Positions 16,201 to 23,668 of a stretch of 64,000 bases of DNA are shown here, one piece after another (the first letter of the stretch is position 1; the number at the start of each line of letters is the position of its first letter). The DNA lies in NCBI GenBank assembly GCA_001025035.1, contig LCZK01000009.1, positions 310,001 to 374,000 on the forward strand, in the 5' to 3' direction. This DNA is from Actinobacteria bacterium IMCC26207. GTDB taxonomy: Bacteria; Actinomycetota; Acidimicrobiia; Acidimicrobiales; Microtrichaceae. The position numbers and the translations under genes were made by a program. A model generated the notes under the pieces. That model did no database searches. It saw nothing but the letters and a program-made list of their open reading frames with translations, and was not told the origin of the DNA.

Positions 16201-17142
16201 TCAAACCTGCGCCGTTCTTTGCGAATCTTGAAGGGCCAACAAACGCTGCTGCAAAGCCTGCAGTGTTTCGTTTGCATCTGCCACCAGGGCCAAATCTGCA
16301 AGGTCCATCATGGGGCAATGCTCATCCATGTTGATGCTGATGATGTGATCGGGCTGCCCAAGTCCAGCAGTGTGCTGAACAGCACCAGAAATACCGAACG
16401 CAATGTAGAGCCGAGGATCCACCACTACGCCGGTGGTACCAATCTGGCGTGTGTGAGCAATCCAGCCGCGGTCAGTGATGACACGCGTTGCGCCAGCCGA
16501 GGCTTGCAGCAGAGCGGCAACCTGGGCGAGTTGTTCAAATCGCTCGGCCGAATCCAGTCCTGCACCGCCGCCCAAAATTCTGGGCGCTTCTGACAGATCC
16601 ATGGTTGAGACATCCGGCGGTAGCAGTTCTTCAAGAATTGCATCGCTCACTGCGGCATCTACAACTGGCGGAGTGATGAACTCAAGCGCAGCGGCCAACC
16701 CATGTGCGTGTTCCACCCCCCGAACTCCGGGTTGCAGAGTGACCACAACCGAGCCATTCACTAGGTGCTCCGACAAGACGCGGCCTCCGTAGCGAATAGT
16801 CGAGACGCTGCCGGGGCGGATCTCCATGGCGCCTGCCAGAAGCGGCCGTTCAAGGACTGCTGCGATTCGTGGGGCCAAGTCACGTCCATCTGGCGAAGCA
16901 GGCAGCAACACCACTGCTTCATCACGCAGGACCGGAGCTAAGCGGTTGGCCCACTCCCCCGGAGCAAAGCCCGGGGTCTCCCAAGCGCGCAGGTGGGTTG
17001 CGATTCCCGCAAGGGCCTCGGCAGCTTCAGTTGCACCCTCACCAACAAGCAGCGCGCGGCCTTGGGCCTCGGCCACTACCTCGGCCCCACCAGATGGGAG
17101 TACCCCCGCCCGGATCGGAACGAGAGCAAGAATTGCAGACAT
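16201..17142 (-). CDS. Mycofactocin-associated electron transfer flavoprotein, alpha subunit
   Basis: A 313-residue ETF-alpha protein. The C-terminal FAD-binding domain is complete: VITDRGWIAHTRQIGTTGVVVDPRLYIAFGISGAVQHTAGL followed by IISINMDEHCPMMDLADLALVAD. The N-terminal half (ALVPIRAGVLPSGGAEVVAEA...) is the usual ETF alpha/beta-fold domain. ATG 17142 is chosen by alignment with the family N terminus; longer frames extend into FadH/OYE1. It probably receives electrons from the OYE proteins encoded upstream and hands them to FixC/FixX. Confidence 0.88.
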   Translation of the reverse strand: MSAILALVPIRAGVLPSGGAEVVAEAQGRALLVGEGATEAAEALAGIATHLRAWETPGFAPGEWANRLAPVLRDEAVVLLPASPDGRDLAPRIAAVLERPLLAGAMEIRPGSVSTIRYGGRVLSEHLVNGSVVVTLQPGVRGVEHAHGLAAALEFITPPVVDAAVSDAILEELLPPDVSTMDLSEAPRILGGGAGLDSAERFEQLAQVAALLQASAGATRVITDRGWIAHTRQIGTTGVVVDPRLYIAFGISGAVQHTAGLGQPDHIISINMDEHCPMMDLADLALVADANETLQALQQRLLALQDSQRTAQV

Positions 17143-17206
17143 AGGAGAAAGAGTAATGCTCAAGCAGCGATTCTCCCCAAGCAGGGCATGGTGAAGGATG
17201 CCAAGT

Positions 17207-19195
17207 TCAGCGAATGGCCAAGATGCGATCGGCAGAAGTAATCGCGGCGCCCACGCGCTCTCCCTCAATAACTGCGGAGTGAGCGCGCCGAGGGGCGACT
17301 GCATCACCAGCCCGATAGACGTCTACACCGGCGGCCTTGAGTTCAAAGTAAAGCTCGTCAACAGGGTCTGCAGGAAGAGCCAGCACTAGCCAATCTGGTT
17401 CACGAGTGAGTTGCGTACCGGTTGGATGGTGCTGCAGTTGAACCGTATGGCCCTCGATGCCCATCACTCCAGAGTTCGTCGTCTGCAGAATGCCCTTTGA
17501 CCCGGCACGAATCCACCAGTTCTCCATATCCAAAGTAATACCCAGGTCTTGGCCCACAACCATTCCTGGTGTCATGATCTCGACCTCACACCCGCGATCT
17601 GCAAGGAGTTCGCCCACCGAGGTTGCGTGGTGGAATCCAATCTCGTCGATCACCAGGACCTTGCCAGTTGGTTGTGCTCTACCCGTGAGCACATCGCGCA
17701 CATCCACAATCCAGCCTGAGCCACCCGCCAAGTCCTCTGGCATCCAGTATGGGGTAGATGGGCGTGCGCCTGTTGCGATCACCACGGAGTCAGCGCCACG
17801 GCGCGCTACCTCTTGTGCTGTCACCGTCACCCCGTACTCGAACTCAACCCCCAAACGACCGCACTCGTTGAGTTGGTTGCGCACCAAATCACCAAACTCA
17901 ACTCGATTCGGAACCGAGGCTGCCAGACGGACTTGCCCGCCAGCAGCCGACTCCTGTTCGCAGACAATTACATGGTGGCCGTTTCGTGCTGCGGCAATCG
18001 CTGCTTGCATTCCCGCCGGGCCGGCTCCCACAACAAGGACCTTGCGACCAACGGTTACAGGTTGAGGCGTTCCCACACCGAGAGACTCTCTCCCTGTTCT
18101 TGGATTCTCGATACAACCCAACCACCGGTTAAGCCCCATGCGTCCCACGCACTCTTGGTTGCAGGACAAACACAGCCTGGTGTCATCGGTGAAACCTGCT
18201 TTTGCTTTGCGCACAAAGTCAGGGTCTGCGATCTGACCACGGACTACCCCGACTAGGTCACAGAGTCCTTCACTCAGGGCTCGTTCAGCCTGCAGCGGAT
18301 CCTTGAAACGCCCGACACCAACCACGGGTAGATCAACAGCTGCCCGCACGGCTGCAGGTATAAACATCGCGTATCCAGGAGGGATATGCATTGAGGCTTC
18401 GATCATGAACAGTGAGGCAGTTGCCACACCAATTGACGTGTTGATGTAGTCCACATGACCAGTGGCCTCGACCATCTTGGCCACCTCAACTGCCTCATCG
18501 ATCCTGGTGCCACCTTCGATGAGTTCATCTCCACACAGACGAACCCCTAGTGCCAACTCAGGACCAATCTCGGCCCGAACGGCTGCAACAATTTCAATCA
18601 GGATGCGCGCCCGATTTGCGAGCGAACCGCCGTACTCATCAGTGCGAAGGTTGGTGGCGGGAGACAAAAAGCCGCGCACAATCGATGAATGCGAGCACTG
18701 CAGCTCGACTCCATCAAAGCCACCCTCGACGCAGTGGCCAGCAACGAGCGCATACGAGGCAACAATTTCGGCAATCTCAGCTGCGTTAACAGCCTTGGGA
18801 ACCTCTCGAAACAGCGGATCAGCAACAGCTGAAGGAGCCCAGACCGGCAAGCGCGAATACATCGACGAGGCCTGGCCACCGTTGTGATTGATCTGAGCAA
18901 AAATAGGCACCCGGTGCCGATGAACTGCATCTGTAATGCGCCGATACCCGGGGATCACCTCTCGGTTGAACCCATGGATCAACTTCTCATAGGGCCAATC
19001 AGTGGGATGAGTGGAGTGCTCTTCGGTGATGATGAGTCCGGCGCCACCCTTGGCACGCTCTGCGTAGTACGCAGCATGCTGCTCAGTAGGCAGGCCACCC
19101 TCGGCATAATTAGTCAGGTGCGCAGAAAAAACAATCCTGTTGCTCACGGTGACTGGACCCAACTGCAATGGAGTCCAGATCATCTGTTCAGTCAT
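17207..19195 (-). CDS. Mycofactocin system FadH/OYE family oxidoreductase 1
   Basis: A 662-residue protein of the 2,4-dienoyl-CoA reductase/trimethylamine dehydrogenase type. An N-terminal FMN TIM barrel (residues about 1-340, LQLGPVTVSNRIVFSAHLTNYAEGG) is followed by 4Fe-4S ligands CLSCNQEC...C with the C-x2-C-x3-C-x11-C spacing near 345-365, then a FAD/NAD(P) module (KVLVVGAGPAGMQAAIAAARNGH near 395) and a second dinucleotide fold. This family is known as a recurrent companion of mycofactocin genes. All cofactors appear present, in contrast to its paralogue OYE2. It would link an unsaturated substrate or NAD(P)H to the ETF chain; its substrate is unknown. Confidence 0.9.
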   Translation of the reverse strand: MTEQMIWTPLQLGPVTVSNRIVFSAHLTNYAEGGLPTEQHAAYYAERAKGGAGLIITEEHSTHPTDWPYEKLIHGFNREVIPGYRRITDAVHRHRVPIFAQINHNGGQASSMYSRLPVWAPSAVADPLFREVPKAVNAAEIAEIVASYALVAGHCVEGGFDGVELQCSHSSIVRGFLSPATNLRTDEYGGSLANRARILIEIVAAVRAEIGPELALGVRLCGDELIEGGTRIDEAVEVAKMVEATGHVDYINTSIGVATASLFMIEASMHIPPGYAMFIPAAVRAAVDLPVVGVGRFKDPLQAERALSEGLCDLVGVVRGQIADPDFVRKAKAGFTDDTRLCLSCNQECVGRMGLNRWLGCIENPRTGRESLGVGTPQPVTVGRKVLVVGAGPAGMQAAIAAARNGHHVIVCEQESAAGGQVRLAASVPNRVEFGDLVRNQLNECGRLGVEFEYGVTVTAQEVARRGADSVVIATGARPSTPYWMPEDLAGGSGWIVDVRDVLTGRAQPTGKVLVIDEIGFHHATSVGELLADRGCEVEIMTPGMVVGQDLGITLDMENWWIRAGSKGILQTTNSGVMGIEGHTVQLQHHPTGTQLTREPDWLVLALPADPVDELYFELKAAGVDVYRAGDAVAPRRAHSAVIEGERVGAAITSADRILAIR

Positions 19196-19226
19196 GTTTG
19201 TAACTTAGATCCACAAGAGGCCCCAG

Positions 19227-19262
19227 CCGAATCAGGGATCGAATCAGGGACCGAATCACGGA
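19227..19262. repeat. 12-bp tandem repeat, three copies
   Basis: CCGAATCAGGGA repeated three times with small changes, in the 84-base gap between the small membrane-protein gene and OYE1. Confidence 0.8.
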
Positions 19263-19279
19263 TCGGAAAACTGACCGGA

Positions 19280-19675
19280 TCAGTGCGACTCAGAGGAGCG
19301 CCGACGCCCAATCAGGATTGAGGCTACGCCCGCTACCGAAGACACTGCAGCAGCTGTTCCGCCGGCAACTGCGGCCACGCGGCCCCAGAGCACGCGACCC
19401 TTGTCGCCATCGAGCAAACCCGTGACTTTACGATGCGAATCGACGAGCACTTCACCGATTGGTTCAAGCCCAAACCCAATGAGCTTGCCGTTACGCACAT
19501 GTCCAAACATTCCGCCGGGAAGGGCAACGGCTACATCTTGGTGGCTGCGGAACATTCCATTGGCAGACTTGGCTAAGTCCACGGCGTTCTGAATTGTGCG
19601 TTCAAGACCCGCACTCGTTGCCGTGACCATGTTTGAAGATGTAATGGTCTCGCTCAGTACTGATGCTGTTGCCAT
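19280..19675 (-). CDS. Small membrane-anchored protein of unknown function in mycofactocin cluster
   Basis: A 131-residue protein I do not recognise. ATG 19675 is supported by AGGAGG about 8 bases upstream. The first 90 residues are soluble in character (TSAGLERTIQNAVDLAKSANGMFRSHQDVAVALPGGMFGHVRNGKLIGFG...VLVDSHRKVTGLLDGDKG). One hydrophobic helix near the C terminus (about 98-122, VAAVAGGTAAAVSSVAGVASILIG) is followed by a basic RRRSSESH tail. It could be a tail-anchored membrane protein tethering pathway enzymes. Its position between the two OYE genes, on the same strand, suggests a role in mycofactocin redox chemistry; that is inference. Confidence 0.75.
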   Translation of the reverse strand: MATASVLSETITSSNMVTATSAGLERTIQNAVDLAKSANGMFRSHQDVAVALPGGMFGHVRNGKLIGFGLEPIGEVLVDSHRKVTGLLDGDKGRVLWGRVAAVAGGTAAAVSSVAGVASILIGRRRSSESH

Positions 19676-19801
19676 TGACTTGCCTCCTAAGCGGCTACAA
19701 ACTCCCGGATTTCCGCTGCTCGGGTTCTCTTGCACAAGACCCGCCTACTGAGGGTAGCGGCATGGGGCCACAAGTCAACTAGGGATTTCCCTGCGGCAGG
19801 T

Positions 19802-21802
19802 TCAACCCAGAGCAATCGCAGCCCGCCGACCTTCAAGGATGGCCTCGTAAATGCTGCGCGGGGCGACACAATCCCCCACGCTGCAGGCCTGAACCAGACT
19901 GATATCAACAAGATCTTGCTCAAGAGCATCGTTCGGTAAGCGGTGACCGGCATCAACGAGCACTGCAACAGGTAGCTCTTGCTTCTGCGCAGAGAAACGG
20001 TCTTCGAGCGTTGCCCCCTGTGCAGAGACTGCTCGCAGGAGCATCCGAGGGTGCATGTGGACCCCGGCCTGCAGCAAGCGGGCATTAGCGGGAGCAAGGT
20101 CGCCTGATCTTGCGAGTTCGTTTCCAATGATGTTGTCAGGGGTAGCGATATGGACTTCTACCCCGCGAGCAGCGAGTAACTCTGCGAGGGCCACCCCAAT
20201 TGGTCCGCCAATCGGATCCCAAATCAAGACTGCACCTTCGGGCAGCGACTCCGGATGATCAAGTGCCTCGACAGCAGTTCGCACTTCTGAGCCAGGCTGC
20301 TCTTCATAGCCCCGCAAACCCTGGCGTCCGCCTACGGCGAGAATCACATGGCCAGCGAGTTCAGCGGGCGTGACTCGATGATTGTTGATGAGTTCAACTC
20401 CCTCGAGTCTGCACTCGGCCTCGAGCCAATCAACTAAGAGTGCCAGTCGCTCCCATCCAGGGCCTTTGGCAGCCACGCGCACCATGCCCCCGAAGGTCTC
20501 CGAAGCCTCAAAGAGTCGAACCTGATGTCCTCGAATCGCGGCAACTCTGGCTGCTTCAAGTCCACCTGGGCCGCCACCGACCACGGTCAGTTCGACGGGA
20601 TGCGCAGCCGCAGTTGCATAGGGCGCATCTTTGGTTTCGTAGCCCGAGAAAGGATCACCCAATGCGGACACTCGCGGATTGCGATTATCACGGACCTGAC
20701 TTCGCTGATTCGACAAGGTACAGGGTCGGATTCGCGATGGTTGGCCGGCACTCAACTTTGCGACAAGGTCTGCATCCGAAATCTGCGCTCGAGTCATCTC
20801 GACTGCGTCTGCGATTCCGTCTGTCAGAGCCCACTCGGCCTGATCAACGTCAACGATCGACCCTTGGGCTGCAACTGCTACCCGGTCGTTGGTCGCAGAG
20901 CGAACCTGCGCACGGACTGCTCTGCTGAGTTCCAAGTTGAACCCTGTTGGGGTGTGCCCGCCCGGTCGGGTTGCTGACACGGAATAAATTGAGCCTCGCA
21001 CCACCGTGAGCAGGTCGAGCGGACCCTGTTCCGGTTGGACTGCTAGTTCAGCGGCAAGGTCTGGTGCTTGCTCGGGAGTGATACCCGCCCAGGGTGCGAG
21101 TTCATCGCAGGCCAGCCGCAGGGCAAGCAGTTTCTTGGCACCAATCGCGCCGCGAACAGCTGTCAGAATCTGCGTCAGAAATAAGCGGCGGTCTTCGCCC
21201 CACTCGTCAGTGCGCTGATTGGTCAGCCCGGACAAGAACTGCCGCACGAGAGAGTACTGCCCTGCGTTGATCTCTACTCCGTCGCAGCCCGCCTCAATAG
21301 CCAAGCGAGCAGCCAGTACAAATCCATCAATCACCTGAGCAATATCTTCGGGCTCCATCCACTTTGGGACTTCACGGGAGTTCACCTCGGGAACCCGAGA
21401 CGGTGCCCAAAGTTCACGCTGGCTCCAGTGAGATGTGCCTTGACCCCCTGCATGGCCGAGTGCTGCAAGCACTAACGACCCTTCACAAGAGCATGCCGCC
21501 ACGACCTCGGCCCATCCCTGCGCACACTGCACTGCTAGCGGTGCACGCTCATAGGGCCAGTCAGATTCGTGTACTGAGGCCTCTTCGGTGATGATGATTC
21601 CAGCCCCGCCCACTGCTCGACGTTGGTAATACGCAACGTGATCAGCCGAGATGGATCGTCCCGAACCGAGGTTGGTCTCGTGCGGTCCGAAAATGATTCG
21701 AGTTGGCGCCTGCAGTACGCCCAGGTTGAGTGGCTCAAGCAGTTTCACTCCACCACTTTGGCTCACTTGGGCTGACTCTCCCAAGCCCTCAGGGGTGACC
21801 AC
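19802..21802 (-). CDS. Mycofactocin system FadH/OYE family oxidoreductase 2 (Fe-S site degenerate)
   Basis: A 666-residue paralogue of OYE1 with the same domain order: FMN barrel (LLEPLNLGVLQAPTRIIFGPHETNLG), linker, FAD/NAD module (VELTVVGGGPGGLEAARVAAIRGHQ) and C-terminal Rossmann fold. In the linker where OYE1 has four cysteines, this protein has only one (IRPCTLSNQRSQVRDNRN), so the 4Fe-4S cluster should be absent and internal electron transfer from FAD to FMN altered. GTG 21802 lies 5 bases after the mftC stop and fits the family N terminus; the longer open frame overlaps mftC. The family is a known mycofactocin companion. Confidence 0.87.
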   Translation of the reverse strand: MVTPEGLGESAQVSQSGGVKLLEPLNLGVLQAPTRIIFGPHETNLGSGRSISADHVAYYQRRAVGGAGIIITEEASVHESDWPYERAPLAVQCAQGWAEVVAACSCEGSLVLAALGHAGGQGTSHWSQRELWAPSRVPEVNSREVPKWMEPEDIAQVIDGFVLAARLAIEAGCDGVEINAGQYSLVRQFLSGLTNQRTDEWGEDRRLFLTQILTAVRGAIGAKKLLALRLACDELAPWAGITPEQAPDLAAELAVQPEQGPLDLLTVVRGSIYSVSATRPGGHTPTGFNLELSRAVRAQVRSATNDRVAVAAQGSIVDVDQAEWALTDGIADAVEMTRAQISDADLVAKLSAGQPSRIRPCTLSNQRSQVRDNRNPRVSALGDPFSGYETKDAPYATAAAHPVELTVVGGGPGGLEAARVAAIRGHQVRLFEASETFGGMVRVAAKGPGWERLALLVDWLEAECRLEGVELINNHRVTPAELAGHVILAVGGRQGLRGYEEQPGSEVRTAVEALDHPESLPEGAVLIWDPIGGPIGVALAELLAARGVEVHIATPDNIIGNELARSGDLAPANARLLQAGVHMHPRMLLRAVSAQGATLEDRFSAQKQELPVAVLVDAGHRLPNDALEQDLVDISLVQACSVGDCVAPRSIYEAILEGRRAAIALG

Positions 21803-21807
21803 ATGAA

Positions 21808-23004
21808 TCAGACACGCTGCCGGCGAGTTGGGCGAAGCGTGACTGGAGAAGGAACGGGCACACCTGGTCGTGAATGGTCTGCAGTGGAACTCGGTACTGC
21901 AGTGCCGGCCGTTGCAAGCGCAGCAAGATACGGCTCGGCATTGCCCAACACACACTCGGGGTCCGGGTCAGTCAGTTCAAGACCAACAAAAAACTTTGAG
22001 GCCATACAGCCACCTTGGCAGGCGTCGTAGCTACCGCAACTTGTGCAGGCACCCTCGCTCTCTGGCTCACGCAGGGACAAGAACAAGTCCGACTCGCGCC
22101 AGACTTTGGTAAAGCCACCCTCGTTACGAATGTTTCCGGCGAGGAACTCATCGTGAATCACGAATGGGCAGGCATAGACATCGCCAACAGGGTCAATCAG
22201 ACACACGACTCGGCCAGCGCCGCACAGATTCAACCCGGGAAGGGCGTCACCTAGGGCCGAGAGGTGAAAGAAGGAGTCGCCTGTCAGCACAGTTGGACGA
22301 TCCAAGAGCCAGTAATACAGCTCTCGTTGCTGAGCCTGAGTGGGATGCAGCTCCGCCCAAGAGTCAACTCCACGGCCCGAGGGTCGTAGACGTGTCACCC
22401 GCAGTTGTGCTCCATAGGAGTCGGCAATTTCTTTGAACTCATCCAATTGACTGACGTTGTGGCGAGTGACCACCAAGCTGATCTTGAAGGGACCAAAATC
22501 TGCAGCAGCTAGATGGTCCATAGCGGCCCGAGCTGCAGCAAAAGAACCTTCACCGCGAACGAGATCGTTGACTTGAGCATCTGCCCCGTCGATCGAGATC
22601 TGAATATCGAGGTAGTCCATGGACGCTAAGCGTCGAGCAGCGGCGGCATCGATGAACGTGCCGTTCGTCGAGAACTTGACTCCCACATTGTGTGCAGCGG
22701 CGTACTCAAGAATCTCGAAGAAGTCCGCTCGCAGCATTGGCTCCCCGCCGCCGATGTTGACGTAGAAGACTTGTAGTCGCTCGAGTTCGTCAATGACTCG
22801 AAAGCACTCCTCGGTGGTGAGCTCTCGGGGGTCTCGCCGACCCGAAGAAGACAAACAATGCACGCAAGACAAGTTGCATGCGTAGGTCAGCTCCCATGTC
22901 AGGCAGATGGGCGCATCCAATCCAAACTTGAACTCCTCAACTAGAGGACGCGTTGCTGCCGCAGGTTGCGCCGGAATTTTGTGGACAAGCTGCTCAGGCG
23001 GCAC
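21808..23004 (-). CDS. mftC: Mycofactocin radical SAM maturase MftC
   Basis: A 398-residue radical SAM/SPASM enzyme. The SAM cluster motif is CNLSCVHC (residues about 42-49), and the SPASM cysteines are visible as NLCGAGRVVCLIDPVGDVYACPF and CTSCGSYDACQGGC. In the established pathway MftC oxidatively decarboxylates the C-terminal Tyr of MftA and then forms the Val-Tyr carbon-carbon crosslink. Its start overlaps the end of mftB by 11 bases. The C-terminal tail after the last cysteine (about 40 residues, Pro/Thr/Arg-rich) is longer than I expect and looks disordered. Confidence 0.95.
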   Translation of the reverse strand: MPPEQLVHKIPAQPAAATRPLVEEFKFGLDAPICLTWELTYACNLSCVHCLSSSGRRDPRELTTEECFRVIDELERLQVFYVNIGGGEPMLRADFFEILEYAAAHNVGVKFSTNGTFIDAAAARRLASMDYLDIQISIDGADAQVNDLVRGEGSFAAARAAMDHLAAADFGPFKISLVVTRHNVSQLDEFKEIADSYGAQLRVTRLRPSGRGVDSWAELHPTQAQQRELYYWLLDRPTVLTGDSFFHLSALGDALPGLNLCGAGRVVCLIDPVGDVYACPFVIHDEFLAGNIRNEGGFTKVWRESDLFLSLREPESEGACTSCGSYDACQGGCMASKFFVGLELTDPDPECVLGNAEPYLAALATAGTAVPSSTADHSRPGVPVPSPVTLRPTRRQRV

Positions 23005-23257
23005 GAATCATCTCCGAGGTCTCAAGGGTTGCTAGGGCGTTCAAAAAACTTGGCCAGCGTGCCTCATCGACACCAACTGCTTCGAAGGCCAAGCGGACCG
23101 ACTCGTGGTCCTTGAGAGACTCAACTACTCGAACCAGGTCAGGGTGTTTCAGAAAGGACAGCTTGCGCGTATCGAAGCTGTAGGCCAGCGCACCGAAGCG
23201 CTCAGGCCGAAGCGAGACGTTTGGGCTGATCTGATATCGAGCCTCAAGGTCAATCAT
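22994..23257 (-). CDS. mftB: Mycofactocin RiPP recognition element protein MftB
   Basis: An 87-residue PqqD-fold peptide-binding protein. The YQISPNVSLRPERFGALAYSFDTRKLSFLKHPDLVRVVESL segment is the conserved MftB core: three beta strands that bind the MftA leader, followed by helices. It delivers the precursor to MftC. It starts 13 bases after the mftA stop and overlaps mftC. Given the unusually repetitive MftA leader in this genome, this protein's peptide groove is the place to look for co-adaptation. Confidence 0.93.
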   Translation of the reverse strand: MIDLEARYQISPNVSLRPERFGALAYSFDTRKLSFLKHPDLVRVVESLKDHESVRLAFEAVGVDEARWPSFLNALATLETSEMIRAA

Positions 23258-23270
23258 TGTGATGAGGCCT

Positions 23271-23471
23271 TTAGTAGACGCCGCACATGCCGTCGATGGA
23301 GACTTCCTCGACTAGCAACTCCTCGACTAGCAACTCCTCAACTAGCAACTCCTCGACAGCTGGCTCCTCAGCTAGTGCAGCCTCAACTAGTGCGGCCTCA
23401 ACTAATGAGGCCTCAACTAGTGCGGCGGCATTTTCTTGGGCTGTATTGGCGGAGAGTTCATCAATGCTCAT
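23271..23471 (-). CDS. mftA: Mycofactocin precursor peptide MftA with expanded leader
   Basis: Ribosomal precursor of the redox cofactor mycofactocin. The C-terminal core is VSIDGMCGVY, and the last Val-Tyr becomes the cofactor scaffold. From ATG 23471 the peptide is 66 residues, about twice the usual 30. Its leader consists of eight consecutive pentapeptides, almost all ending in VE (AALVE, ASLVE, AALVE, AALAE, EPAVE, then ELLVE three times), before E-VSIDGMCGVY. Canonical MftA has one or two such LVE(E) units just before the core, which are the MftB-binding leader. It is the first gene of the cluster; the intergenic region upstream is shared with the divergent dehydrogenase. An internal start would give a shorter leader, but none with a good ribosome site was seen. 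Confidence 0.93.
   Translation of the reverse strand: MSIDELSANTAQENAAALVEASLVEAALVEAALAEEPAVEELLVEELLVEELLVEEVSIDGMCGVY
23310..23429. repeat. Eight 15-bp tandem units encoding the MftA leader
   Basis: Units of 15 bases in tandem, three of them almost identical (GACTAGCAACTCCTC), the next five more diverged (for example AACTAGTGCGGCCTC). Read on the minus strand they encode the pentapeptides of the MftA leader. The gradient of divergence suggests recent expansion next to the core. Confidence 0.92.
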
Positions 23472-23625
23472 CTGAGCCTCAGTTCCTATCAGGCGATTGG
23501 TACAACACCTCAGATAGTACCGCCCAAGGCCCCGGTTGAGATTCAGCATGGCGCTAACAACACACCTGAACTGCAGCGGCGGCTCAGATGAACTAGAAGA
23601 AGGGGGTTGGCGATTCGCCAGCTCG

Positions 23626-23650
23626 CTTGCGCAAGGTACACAACCTTGCG
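23626..23650. promoter_or_regulatory. Overlapping palindromes between mftA and the divergent alcohol dehydrogenase
   Basis: CTTGCGCAAG (23626-23635) is a perfect palindrome, and its right half also pairs with a second site: CGCAAGGT-ACACA-ACCTTGCG (23630-23650). The pattern gives three TTGCG half-sites 19 bases before the dehydrogenase ATG. This looks like a dimeric regulator operator or an mRNA hairpin. No MftR-type regulator lies next to it. Confidence 0.5.
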
Positions 23651-23668
23651 AAAACAAAAGGGGAACTC

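Noticed and set aside
17207..21802. mftD
   Set aside because: MftD is a FMN-dependent lactate-dehydrogenase-like protein; both proteins here have the FadH/OYE three-domain layout.
23310..23429. CRISPR-like repeat array
   Set aside because: The 15-bp units are directly adjacent with no spacers and encode the MftA leader in frame.
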